The notes beneath the pieces were generated by a model that searched no databases, was not told where the DNA came from, and saw only the letters and a list, made by a program, of their open reading frames with translations. The translations under genes and the position numbers were made by a program. Positions 1-10,344 of a stretch of 64,000 nt of DNA are shown in pieces. The DNA comes from Parastagonospora avenae f. sp. tritici 18332-5 (lineage: Eukaryota; Ascomycota; Dothideomycetes; Pleosporales; Phaeosphaeriaceae): contig JAFJTR010000062.1 in assembly GCA_022559985.1 (NCBI GenBank), positions 62,001-126,000 on the forward strand, given 5' to 3'. Each line of letters begins with the position of its first letter. The stretch's first letter is position 1.

Positions 1-1803
1 GACTTTATTAGTATCATAGAGGCATTTCTTACCTGCATAGAGGGCCTGGAAGTTGACGAACGCACTCGGCAAGTCTTTGCCTTGGTGCATCATCGCGATA
101 CCGCATATTGTCTCCACACTTTCGTCTAGGAAGCGCTGCCTAACGCGGAAGTCATCCATGCCTCCCATAGACGGCTGATTGATCAACACTATGATCCTTG
201 CGAAGTGGAAAGTCTGTATTGCCGCAGCATATGACGGAGGATGAATCCATATGGGTGCAAACAAGCCACCCGTTTCTGGAAGTGGGACTTTGTATATAGG
301 TTGGAAGGATGACGGCAAAATGCGCTGCCAATCTTCCAGCGCCTGTAGGAGCTTCACACCCTGATCAATACGAGTGTTGATGTCGTATTTCTTCTCATTT
401 GCAGCAAAGTCGACACATCTGCCACAAATGTACACAACCCGCAAGCAAAGCTCTTCGGGACTTAGATCCATCAGGCGCCGAGTGGGACGCCAAATCGTCA
501 ACACGCGCCGCCCTTCGCGGAATGCAACCCATATATCCTGACGTATCCACTGCCACCAAGCGGCTCGTCGAAGCCCGTCGGGCGTCTCTCCATTGTTGTT
601 CTGGGCTCTCTGAATCCAGAAAATACCCCTCAGGTGTCGTTCCCAAGCCCCAGAGCTGTACTCTCCTTCGGCATCAAACATTTCATAAGTACTGATGAGC
701 AATGCAGTCGCTATGATCTCCCTAGACTTGGAGTAAGAGGGGTATAAGAGGTTCTGTGAAAGATAGTGCAGACACTCGTAGTAGTATTGCGTGGCGACTT
801 GTAGATGTGGATTTGGATGAGTGGTAGGTGCCGTGGCATCCGGTCCTGGTGGTTGAGCAAACATGTTGGGTTGGTGTTGCTGCGGCACTGCAAGGAGCGC
901 TTGGTGCCGAGCTGCCACTGCGAGAAGTGCCTTTAAGACACCCGCATTGTGGACCGCCAGTCGAGGCACAGTGGTCGAAAACTGTTTGGTCGGGTCACTG
1001 AGGTCTAGTATGGGACCTATCACACTGACAAAATGATGGAAAAGATGGAGTTCGCCATCTACCAGTGGAATAATGTCAGGTGTATTCCATTGCTCGTGTA
1101 ATGCTGGCACGGCTTCCCGACTCGGCCCAGGCGACTGAATGCTAAGACCAACAATCTCTGCTTCTGGGACAGGACTTTGTCGCCTGGACAGCACAGCTCT
1201 ATCAAGTTCCAAATTGAGATTGTACTTGTCAATGTTGTTGATGGCATCTTCTGCTAGCAGATCGTACCATTCCAATGGCGCCGAGTTTGGTGACGGCATG
1301 CCTTGAATGGTCGTCAACGGCGAGTCAAACATCAACTCGGGAGAGTTTGTGAACAGCTGAGGGTCGAGATCTCCTGCATGGGAACTCGCTGCAAAGGACG
1401 TTTTGGTGGTAGCTGGGGACACGGCAGCCAGCGCGGGGCTCTCTGCTGTGACCGACGGTGTCGACTGGGTCGCTGGTTCCGAAACATTGTTGGCCAAAGG
1501 TGAGGTTGGCTCGCCGGGAGGGGCATATACACATTCTCTGTCCGACTTTGTGCAAGTCACACAGCGTGGACGAAGTTCGTCACATTTCACGCGTCTTTTG
1601 CGACATGTCAGACTAGCATGGTCAGTTTTGGACAAAATGCATGGGATACTTGGTTGGGGTCGCAGGCTGACGCAATGCCTGCCGTTCGCACTGTGGAGAA
1701 GAATGCGGAGGGGTACCTACCAGCCAGTTGTGGTGCGCAGGCCTCTCGCACGTGAAGGACGCGGTTTCCGGGGCTTGTGAACACCTGTTGCTGAGACTGG
1801 CAT
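1..1803 (-). CDS. Zn2Cys6 transcription factor (Fungal_trans_2-like), partial at the window edge
   Basis: A nuclear DNA-binding regulator, probably binding CGG half-sites. Exon 1 is 1803-1721 and exon 2 is 1612-33, with a 108-nt intron between them (donor GTAGGT, acceptor CTAG). The intron must be removed because reading through gives TAG at once. Splicing rebuilds the zinc cluster exactly: Cys28, 31, 38, 45, 48 and 55 with spacing CX2CX6CX6CX2CX6C, within RTTTGCLTCRKRRVKCDE. A Ser/Pro/Thr-rich linker follows, then a helical region (ALLISTYEMF, WERHLRGIFWIQRAQ) typical of the Fungal_trans_2 middle-homology region. A GTAAGA donor at 32-31 opens a further intron with a CTAAT branch site, so the C-terminus lies outside the window. 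At least 554 residues are visible. Its place beside the SDR and MFS genes suggests a pathway-specific regulator, which is inference only. Confidence 0.9.
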
Positions 1804-2410
1804 CACCAAGAGCACTTCGCATGCTGCGGTGGGTTCGCTTCGCTACGGGGACGCGTCTTCGTGTCGGGGGTTGCTGGAAGATTGTGGGGTTGAGCGCTTC
1901 AAGGTCCGCGGCTGTTCAGCGGCTTTGCACTGGGACTCAGCCAACACGTGATTGCGAAGCGCTGGATGTTCGTTTCTGCAATGGCGCAAAGTTTGTGGCT
2001 CAAAGTTTATTGTCGTTGGTTCCAGCCTCACAGCGCGCGCATTGGTCGCACGCCTCTGTGGCGAAATTGTGCACCCTGTGGGTCGTCGTTTGGTCGTCGG
2101 GAAACAAAGCGAGAAAAGTCGAACACACGTAGCCGCCAGGGGTCATGGTCACATTATACTTCAGGCTCCCGGGCGAGACATGCTGCACTCGTCGGCAGGA
2201 TGTTCCGAGAGGGAGAAACCGGAAGTCGCTTATTAGTCAGTTGCGATGAACACTTTGGCAGTAGCTCCTTGCACAACGACACAAAAATACGCAGAATTCA
2301 ATATCTTCCCATGTCTATCAGGTGTCATGTCATTATATATGCCGGAGCCATGGCCGGGGTATCCCAAAACTCCTCCCAATGCAGACGGTATTTGACGAAT
2401 GTTCGTTTCA
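1804..2410. promoter_or_regulatory. Upstream region of the Zn2Cys6 gene and 3' flank of the SDR gene
   Basis: About 600 bp without a supported gene. The half next to 1803 should hold the promoter of the minus-strand regulator, and the other end holds the SDR 3' untranslated region. I see no clear TATA box or repeat. Confidence 0.5.
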
Positions 2411-3310
2411 CTACCATGCGCCGACAATGCCAGCAATAGGAATGTCAATGCCCGTCGTATAGCTGGCGCTGTCTGACAACAGATAGACATATGCACCGCC
2501 CAATTCTCGCGGATCTGCCAGCCGGGGCATGCCGCCGTAGTACTGCATCTTCAAGTTCCAGTCGGGAGCCTTCTCCACATAGTAGGTCATCTGTGTACGG
2601 ACAAAACCAGGCGATATGGAATTTACACGAACTCCCGCTGCAGCCCACTCCATCGCCAAGGTGTGTGCCATGTTGCGGACTGCGGCTTTGGTGCCTCCAT
2701 AAGGTGCTGAAGGTGCGGCGCGATTCGGGCGGTACGACGTCATGGACGCAGTGAAGACAATGGAGCCCTTGATGCCCAGCTCGATGAACTTGTTCGCAGC
2801 CGCCTTAGCGCAGAAATATGCGCCAAACACATTGAGGTTGAACAGCTGCTCGAGCTGAGGACGGTCAAAGTTCAGCGCTGGCTGGTGCTTGGTCATGCCG
2901 GCATTGGCAATCATGCCATCAATACGGCCCGACTGGGCAACAATCTCGTCGACAGCCTTTATGACGCTCTCTTCCGATGTAACATCGCAATGAAGATATT
3001 TCACGCGCTTGGGATGCGCGGCCGCCAGAGCCTGGAAATCCTCGCCGGGCTCGAAAAGATCGAGAGAGTATATCTCCTTGGCGTCGTTTGCAAGGCACAC
3101 TGTCGCAAGCCCGAGACCAATTCCACGATTTGCGCCGGTGATGGCAATAACCTTGCCCTTCAGGCTGACTTTCCAGTCAAAGTCCTCCTTGGGCTCAGTC
3201 GAGAGGTATACGGGATTTGGCACCGACTGCTCGACTTGGGCGGCATCCGGGTTCCAGCCCGCAGGGGGGGCGGTCTGTGACGGGTCGGGAACAATCGCTG
3301 AGGGAGACAT
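2411..3310 (-). CDS. Classical short-chain dehydrogenase/reductase, sorbose/polyol reductase-like
   Basis: A single-exon, complete 299-residue SDR. The Rossmann glycine motif TGANRGIG is near residue 58, the NAG motif (ANAGMTKHQ) near residue 135, and the catalytic set is Ser in FTASMTSYR plus Tyr and Lys in YGGTK. After that comes SPGFVRT and a closing IDIPIAGIVGAW, which normally shapes the substrate pocket and dimer interface. The N-terminal extension of about 45 residues is common in fungal Sou1/D-arabinitol 2-dehydrogenase-like enzymes. It would catalyse NADP(H)-dependent reduction of a ketose or oxidation of a polyol in the cytosol; the exact substrate cannot be read from the sequence. 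It is divergent from the MFS gene at 4046, which suggests joint control. Confidence 0.92.
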   Translation of the reverse strand: MSPSAIVPDPSQTAPPAGWNPDAAQVEQSVPNPVYLSTEPKEDFDWKVSLKGKVIAITGANRGIGLGLATVCLANDAKEIYSLDLFEPGEDFQALAAAHPKRVKYLHCDVTSEESVIKAVDEIVAQSGRIDGMIANAGMTKHQPALNFDRPQLEQLFNLNVFGAYFCAKAAANKFIELGIKGSIVFTASMTSYRPNRAAPSAPYGGTKAAVRNMAHTLAMEWAAAGVRVNSISPGFVRTQMTYYVEKAPDWNLKMQYYGGMPRLADPRELGGAYVYLLSDSASYTTGIDIPIAGIVGAW

Positions 3311-4045
3311 GATGCGCGTGTGCGGCGTGGAGGGCTGAAGACAGAAGGTCTGGCGAAACAGATGTGCAGCAACAAATTGACGAGCAGACCTGCACGCCCG
3401 GACCGAACTGTACTTAAGTACTCACAGCACCTGCTACCCCGCGAGACTTTGTGGCGACAGGAACTTTTCGGCCTTTGCCGAATGCTGTACCATCTCTGCG
3501 GAGAGCAACACAATCGTGTGGGGTCTTGCTGAATGAACCATGAGTGCCTCGTTACGGTGGCTGTAAACCGAGACGAGGCACAAGAAAACCTTAGGATCAG
3601 TCAGTACCAAAAGCCATCGTTCTGGCCAGACGAGTTGGTTTAGTGACGCCCGCTCGCATCGAGCCGCGTAAAGATCGGGACCTGCAACAGCGTTCTCCGC
3701 TCGGATGCTAGACGAGGCTCCGCTCGCCTGAAGCCAATCAGAACTGCAAATGCACCCGCACAAGCCTACCAAATGCGGCAAAACGTCGGATGACACAGCG
3801 GATCTGGGGTCGAGAAGAAGGACCGAAGAATCTGGGGCGGCCCCTGCTGAATTCAAACATGTCAGTGGAAACATGTTTGCGACACGATTTCCCATCTATA
3901 AAGATCTGGGGTATCACATCGTTACTGAAAAGGCCATCCCGGTGCAGCACCCCTGAACTTCTCTATTCAGCTGCGCAACACTTCGTGCCCGCAGTTGATA
4001 CTCAAATCGCCACGAGGTCGCCGCTTACCCCCTTGCTTACTGAAC
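3311..4045. promoter_or_regulatory. Divergent promoter between SDR and MFS genes
   Basis: A 735-bp region between two gene starts, so both promoters lie here. It contains one perfect TCGG-N6-CCGA element (3468-3481). Open frames inside it are short and not protein-like. Confidence 0.7.
3468..3481. promoter_or_regulatory. TCGG-N6-CCGA inverted repeat, candidate Zn2Cys6 binding site
   Basis: TCGGCCTTTGCCGA is an exact inverted pair of CGG triplets spaced by six bases with matching flanks. This layout is known for Ppr1/UaY-type Zn2Cys6 factors. It lies 158 bp upstream of the SDR start and 565 bp upstream of the MFS start. Binding is not shown. Confidence 0.5.
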
Positions 4046-5614
4046 ATGTCTTCAACGCCACAGTCGCTGGAGGCAGCAGACCTGAAGGAGATGGACGCTA
4101 CGAAGCAAATTGAGGTTTCTGGGGACCTGTCATGGACACCCGAGGAAGAGGCCAAGCTTGTGAAGAAGATTGATCTCTTCCTGCTGCCAACGATATGGCT
4201 CATGTACTTGCTGTCGTACATGGACCGCACAAAGTAGGCCGTTCCTCAATTCACGTTTTGCCATACTAACATGAACCCAGCATTGGCAATGCAAAGATTG
4301 CAGGTATGGCCGATGACTTGAAGCTCACATCGAACCAATACTCGATCGCTCTCGTGGTCTTTTTCGTCACATATGTCGTATTCGAGCCTCCGTCGAACAT
4401 GCTTCTCGTCCGCTTCAAGCCTTCCATCTATCTGCCAGCCATTATGATCATCTGGGGAGCACTTACCTGTGTCATGGCCGCCATTCAGGATTTCAAGCAT
4501 CTCGTCGCGCTCCGCGTTCTGGTTGGTGTTTTCGAGGCTGGTTTCGCTCCTGGTATTCTCCTGATCATCAGTTCATGGTACAAGAAAGAGGAACAGTCGA
4601 AGCGCTTCGGTGTCTATATGTCCGCCGCCATTCTCTCGGGAGCTTTCGGTGGCCTTCTTGCTGGTGCCATCACGGGTGGAATGGAGGGAACTGGAGGACT
4701 CCGTGGGTGCGTAAAACATATCCCGCTTGATCCTTCGACAAAAACTGACGTTTTCGCAAATAGATGGAGATGGCTGTTCATCATTGAAGGAGCCGCGACT
4801 ATCGTCTGGGCTATCTGTGCTCACTTCATTCTCCTCGACTTCCCCGCCAACAGCGTCCGTCTGACTGAGCGCGAGCGCTCCATTGCCATTGCACGTCTCC
4901 AGGGTGGTGGTGTACAGACACACACCACTGGCGATGAGCGCATGGGCAAACTTCAATCCTTCAAGCTCGCCATCATGGACTGGAGGACCATCGGCTTCAT
5001 CCTCGGATACATGGTACGTCTAATTATCCCAACATTCCTCTCATTATCGTACTAACAACGACCAGGTCATCGTCGGTTCCTCCACCCTATCCTACTTCTA
5101 CCCCACACTCGTCAACGGTCTCGGCTACACCTCCACCGTGCAAGCGCAATACATGACTGTTCCCATCTACGCCGTCGCCTTCGTCTGCACCGCCATCACG
5201 ACCTACTTCGCCGACTCCATCTCCAAGCACCGTGGCATCGTCATTTCCAGCTGGCTCACCTTCTCGCTCATAACCTCGATCCTCGTATGCGTCATCTACG
5301 AGTTCAAGGCCCGCTACGCTCTGCTCGTGCTCATGGCCGCCGGTCTGTGGGCATCAAACGCCGTCGCACTCTCGTTCGCAAGTGCAACGTTTGGAAGCAT
5401 GGAGCCCGAGGTCAGGGCGATTGCTTTGGCGCTCGTCAATGCTATGGGCAACCTGGCGCAAATCTACGGCGCATACCTCTTCCCCTCAGACGACAAGCCA
5501 AAGTACCTCATGGGCTTCGGTGTTATTTCGGGCATGTTGGGCTTTGGCATCTTCATCTACCTGTTCATGCACGTTGCTGTCAGGAGGAAGGAGGGTTTGG
5601 GCCTGTGGAGATAG
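4046..5614 (+). CDS. MFS transporter, DAL5/anion:cation symporter family
   Basis: A plasma-membrane proton symporter of the family that carries allantoate, nicotinate, pantothenate and related organic anions. Exons are 4046-4233, 4281-4706, 4764-5013 and 5066-5614, giving 470 residues. Introns of 47, 57 and 52 nt have good signals (for example TACTAAC before the first acceptor). Family marks are the N-terminal EEAKLVKKIDLFLLPTIWLM, the joined SYMDRTNIGNAK loop, the first-half motif LRVLVGVFEAGFAPG, the joined GWRWLFIIEG, and a C-terminal pore half ending near residue 460. The start at 4046 is the first ATG giving the usual 60-residue cytosolic leader. The neighbouring SDR suggests the cargo is that enzyme's substrate, but this is a guess. 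Confidence 0.92.
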
Positions 5615-6760
5615 ATTCTTTCTCGAGAACAAATGTATATACCCTAAAGTTGTAATCTGGACATAAGTTTCGTACAATGCCTGCTGAAATCTCGTGAACT
5701 TTTGGTGTTCCCCAGAGCGGACGCTCCATGCTCTGGGGTCGATGAGAGCAGAGCTTCGATCTGCCAACTGGGTTACCGACTCTCGCGCACTAGAGTTGAA
5801 TACTGTCAGTAGCACTGGAAATGGGGAGAATTGTGATGTATTAGGTGCTACGGAGGAAGGATCTATATGGACATGAATTCACGCGCTAAACCTCAATAGG
5901 ACTAGTGCGGGAGTGAGGGAAGGTGAGATGGATCGCGCCTTGGGCAGAATACCTGAGGGCCATGGCTGACAAATACTGACAATGACAAGGAAAGACAATC
6001 CAACCCCAGCGCACCACGGCCTAACCACAGACATCTCACTCCACCAGATCTCTGATGCGCTCGCTTCTGCCTGACAATCGTCACAGTGCAGGCGCGGGAC
6101 TCCATTCCAACCGACACGCCCCGCATTCGACGACTATGACCGACAGGAGCTTGAGTTCCGGAGACGACCATGCGCAGCACTATTTTTGTTCAAGCCCATG
6201 TCTTTTTCAACAGCAACGGAACGTACATGTGGTCTGACCTACAGGTCGAGAGACACGGGTGGTTTGTACCGGGCCTGTACGATGTCCAAGACAACGGCAA
6301 CCACCCGTTTAGTTCCTACGCCATGGGACGCCAGCAACACCGGTCCGGACTTAAGCACGCGGTATGGCATCTCGGTGAATGGACCTTAGTAATGGAGGCT
6401 TGATAATGGAGGCTTGGACATGGAGGGCGTTATGAGTCTTAATTAGGAACACTCGTCACGGTGCAGGCGCATACTGGGAATCACTGAGATACCGGCGCTG
6501 CCAAAATCTTCGGGTGTCCGTCTGTTCATGCATGTGTCAATGTAGCGCTCGAATACCCACAGAAGTCGGCCTCACCTACCCTCTATGCCCCAACTTGACT
6601 GCGCTCTCACCCTCCATTTTGCTATCCTCCATCGTGCACGACTGTCCATATCAGGGGCTAACAGCGCCACCAAGCCCGCGTCCTCGGAGCCGCCAGTGTA
6701 CCATATTATTCTTGAATTTCTGCCCGCGATCCTCGCCCGTATCCGCGATTTCCTTGCAGG
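5615..6760. other. Intergenic, no supported gene
   Basis: About 1.1 kb holding the MFS 3' end and the region upstream of the decayed gene at 6761. Open frames here are short, overlapping and lack protein-like composition. I see no repeat or RNA gene. Confidence 0.5.
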
Positions 6761-8355
6761 ATGGATACCATTATGCAAAGCAGGGACTGGCGCGCACTAC
6801 GGGACTGGCTTCTGGTCAATAACGCCGCATTCAGGCTACTATCGAAGCTACAACGAGCCTACGCCTGTCGCGCAATCATGAGAGAGTCATCGGATGATGA
6901 CGAACTTGGAGATGACAGTGAGCTCGCCTGCAGGTTGTTCGATCAACCTTCATCCGACCATGAGTGGGCAGATCCTGCTGTATATGGGGATGAAGAGCGG
7001 GGATTTTTGGATGCATCGGGCTCAGTATGGGCTTAAAAGAAGGCGTGCTGCGCATGGTGCTTATGAGTTGGTATGTGTAAAGATGGTATTCATGGCATTC
7101 AAGCTCGAATGCTTCCTAACTACTTGGTTCTAGCACGAAGACTACTGGAACCACGACCAACCCTACATCTTCCCCGACTCGCTTACGCCGCGTGTATCGA
7201 TATCAAGTACCGCCGCATTTGACCAGGTCCGACCAGATGTGGACGAGTACCATCCAAACGAAGCAGTACCTGAAGAGCCAGCCTCATCGGCCCCGAGTGT
7301 GTCGTTCGACCACGCCCAGCTATCGTCCCACGACAAGGACACTGCAAGCGGGCCCAGCGAGGATGTCATCAAAGTGGCGCGGCGTTTGTATTCGTCGACA
7401 CCCGTGTATGATACGACAGCTACCAGGCCAAAGCGTTGGGACGCGAAGTCTCGGAAATGACGATACCTACCAGCTCACGCAATAGTGTTCCCACACCGCC
7501 ACGAGTGCAAGAACAGAGCCGTCGCTATTGCGGCCAGAGCTATTCTTCAAAACTTTTCAACAGTATGTATCTTGGAGTTGCATGTAATATCAAGTTTGCT
7601 AACAAAGTGAAGTTTACCACTGTAGCACCCGTCATCATCGAACACGAAGTCGAGTTCCCTGTCTGGCCATCGAGGACTATGGCCCCTGTTCACCACGTAC
7701 TGCTCATTTCGACCGTTGATGGACGAAAACTGCTGCCCCCGATGCTAGTGTTGGTATTAGGGTCCCACGACGCACCTAGCCAACGAATTCCCATCAGACA
7801 GTGGCGTGGGAACATACCTGAATACGATGACGTATACCGGCGCTTTGAGCAGCACCCGATTACCAGGATCAGTGACGTCCTATTGGCAGAAGAGCTTGAA
7901 TCTAGCTACCGAAAAGATCCTTGGGGGCGGCGACGTTTTTCGACGACATGGGACATCGCGCCGACCCTATCAGATATGCCCATGGTATATCTTCGGGCTC
8001 CGAATAATCAACATAAAGCTCCCGGACACCTGCCGTCCATACGGCTTCGCTACGCTTCAATCCCACTTCCTGCAGCCGGGATCAATGAGCTCGTCCCAAG
8101 TGTACAGATCTAGTCGGATGTGCAACCATTCAACATTCTGAAGTTAAGAGACATTACTTTTGGTCGCATTCGTCCAGCAAGCGTCTCCGAGCTTGTCCAG
8201 CTTCTTAGCGACCGACATTGGAACAAGAACGGTAATAGTTACTTCGTTGACTACAAGCTCTCGTGCCGCTCTAGGTCGACATGTACATCAACGGCCCTCT
8301 CGGACGCTGGACTGTGTTCGAACCACGAGAGGATAATCTCGCGTGCGCTAGCTAA
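6761..8355 (+). pseudogene. Decayed multi-exon gene of unknown function
   Basis: Protein-like frames can be followed through five pieces. Piece 1 starts with ATG at 6761 and includes an acidic stretch (SDDDELGDDSELACRLF) and DHEWADPAVYGDEERGF. It then loses frame at a T5 run (7004-7008); with one T fewer it would join HRAQYGLKRRRAAHGAYEL. A clean 63-nt intron follows (7071-7133, GTATGT...CCTAAC...TAG). The next exon carries DYWNHDQPYIFPDSL and is cut by TGA at 7458, yet the same frame stays open to a second intron (7563-7612). The third exon (VAPVIIEHEVEFPVWPSR) is cut by TAG at 8111 and continues in frame through FNILKLRDITFGRIRP. A last piece (INGPLGRWTVFEPRED) ends at TAA 8353-8355 but is out of phase. 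I do not recognise the family. A sequencing error could explain one lesion, not all of them. Confidence 0.7.
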
Positions 8356-9175
8356 GCTAAAAGCACTAAAGTATTAATAGTTAGATAAGAGAAAAAGACT
8401 TAGTCGATGCACACTCAGCTAACAACATTTATTGCTTGCTTATATACATACTCTTAGACAGAGTCTCGCATATAAACAGAAGCACAGTAGAGATCTAGTA
8501 GAGTAAGACATCTATAGTTAGGCTTTAGTTAGTTTGTAGTGCGCTGAAGTTAGATTGTATTTTCTGATCATTGTCTTCTATATAACTGGAGTTTGCACGG
8601 CTGGATCGTATCTGGAATTGCATTTTTGAGCAACTGCTTGAAACTGGAGTTACTTGAAGGCACGATACAAACCTAGGTGTCGTGGCGAATATTATTTGTT
8701 TACCTCACATTACGCGAATTCGACACATCGTGCCTCTAGAACATGTGTACATACTTTGAAGTTACAATTTGTAAATATTACAGCTGGTATAGATTGCTGT
8801 GCAGTTATTCATGGCAACTTAAACGCCAAAAACTTTATGATCACACATCTGCGTCCCAAAATTCTCATATATGTCGTTGCCCTCTAGTGTGAATTCTTTT
8901 TGTATTCTCTACCCAGGGCCATCACTGATACCTTTTTTAGCATCGACGCTGCTCTTGACGCGCAAGACCACGTAATACCGCATCACAGTATAACAGCTTT
9001 ATCCTTTCCTTGATGCCCTCAGTATGTACCTTCCGTACACATGTAGTCGCCAGCAGAACGTACCACATGATTGCAATACAGCACAATCACTCACCCCACA
9101 GCTTTACCAACGTGCGACTATATCTTCCCCATCATCTCTTCCCCATTTTTCAAACCTCACTCGTCAAAAATCAAA
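8356..9175. other. AT-rich intergenic region
   Basis: The first 200 bp (about 8356-8560) is rich in TA, CTAG and TTAG words, unlike the flanking genes, and could be a RIP-affected relic. The rest is the upstream region of the low-complexity gene at 9176. No transposon reading frame or terminal repeat is visible. Confidence 0.4.
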
Positions 9176-10016
9176 ATGACCCGCTCACAAAAAGCCTGGG
9201 TGCGCAAACACCAATCAAGTTACTGGTCCGTCTGGTTCGGCAAGACCAAAAAGAAAGACAAGGGCAGTGGCAGTGGCACTGATGTCTCATCGCGCGTAGC
9301 ACAGCAAGGTTCAGTACAATACAACCCACAGGATCAATTTGCAGGACGTACGCAAAGCCGGTCTTCGTGCATGTGATAAATTGGAGGCTGAAGTCAACGC
9401 AGATAACCCCCCTCCTCAGGATTTTCCACAAGATCCTTATCAGCACCAACCTCCCCATGATGATTACCCACCGCCACCCCAGCAGTACGCATCCCATGAC
9501 GTCCCCGAATATCAGCAGCCTGAGTTTAACAGCCCCTTAGGTAGTTTGCCCCCCTCTTCCCATCGTCATGATGCTGGCGCAGCACAATTCCCTGAACACC
9601 ACCCGCCCGAATTTAACAGCCTGTCAGGTAGTCCGCACCGCTCTCCTGCCCATCACGATGCTCGCTCGCGCTACACGAACTCGCCGCCCGTCCGCGCTGA
9701 AGAAGTCAATGAACACGTGTATCCGAGTGAACGAACGGAGACGCATGGGCAGCCAAGTATGAGATGGAGTCCGGTTAGGGGTCAGGAGAGTTTTGGAACG
9801 GGCGAGAGGATCCCGAGTATGAGGTGGAGTCCTGAGAGAGGGCTGGAAAGTTTTCGGACGGAGGAGATTCCGTATGTGCCGGAAACGGTGAGGATTCAGG
9901 GGGCGAGGACGAGGGTTGGGGAGAGGAGGGACGGTGAAGAGGAGGAGGAGGAGGAGGAGGAGGAGGAGGAGGAGGAGGAGGAGGAGGAGGAGGAGGAGGA
10001 GGTTCTAACGCAGTGA
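9176..10016 (+). CDS. Low-complexity protein with internal repeats and a C-terminal polyglutamate tail
   Basis: I do not recognise this protein. The best model is exon 1 9176-9295 (MTRSQKAWVRKHQSSYW, basic and Gly/Ser-rich), a 49-nt intron 9296-9344 (weak donor GTAGCA, acceptor TTTGCAG) and exon 2 9345-10016, giving 263 residues. Without splicing the first frame stops after 66 residues and the second has no ATG, so the intron is inferred. The middle is rich in Pro, Gln, His and Ser and holds two internal duplications: PEFNS...HRHDAGA against PEFNS...HHDARS, and PSMRWSPVRGQESF against PSMRWSPERGLESF. The tail is 22 Glu in a row, encoded by GAA plus (GAG)21, then VLTQ. It is probably disordered. 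The intron is the least certain point. Confidence 0.55.
9939..10001 (+). repeat. (GAG)21 trinucleotide microsatellite inside a coding region
   Basis: Twenty-one perfect GAG codons in a row encode Glu in the C-terminal tail of the gene at 9176. Perfect tracts of this length are usually length-variable between isolates. Confidence 0.9.
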
Positions 10017-10153
10017 TGTTGTTTTATGAATTTGATGTTGGCAGTAAGTGATGGCTGTGATCGAGATTGAGAGTTTACCATTACCAAACTACAGTATGTA
10101 GGGTGGTGTCAGTCTGTGCTATAGATTCAACCAGGCTGGCGCACGAATTATCT

Positions 10154-10161
10154 TATATAAG
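10154..10161 (+). promoter_or_regulatory. TATA-like box upstream of BUD22 gene
   Basis: TATATAAG lies 124 bp before the ATG at 10285 and 184 bp before the ATG at 10345. It argues that an upstream in-frame ATG at 10177 is too near the expected transcript start to be the main initiator. Confidence 0.35.
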
Positions 10162-10344
10162 AAAGTCACAAGATTGATGCATGTTGTGTCGTCGATGATC
10201 AACTCGTTCCTCCCCATAGAGCCGCCCAAAGTACTAGCGTGCCGACTGAATCAGCAAGTATACGCGAGGCTTATCGATAAGACCATGTCAACTCCCAAAA
10301 TTTCCAGCAACACCGACACGGTCACATCGCATCCAAACCCCATA

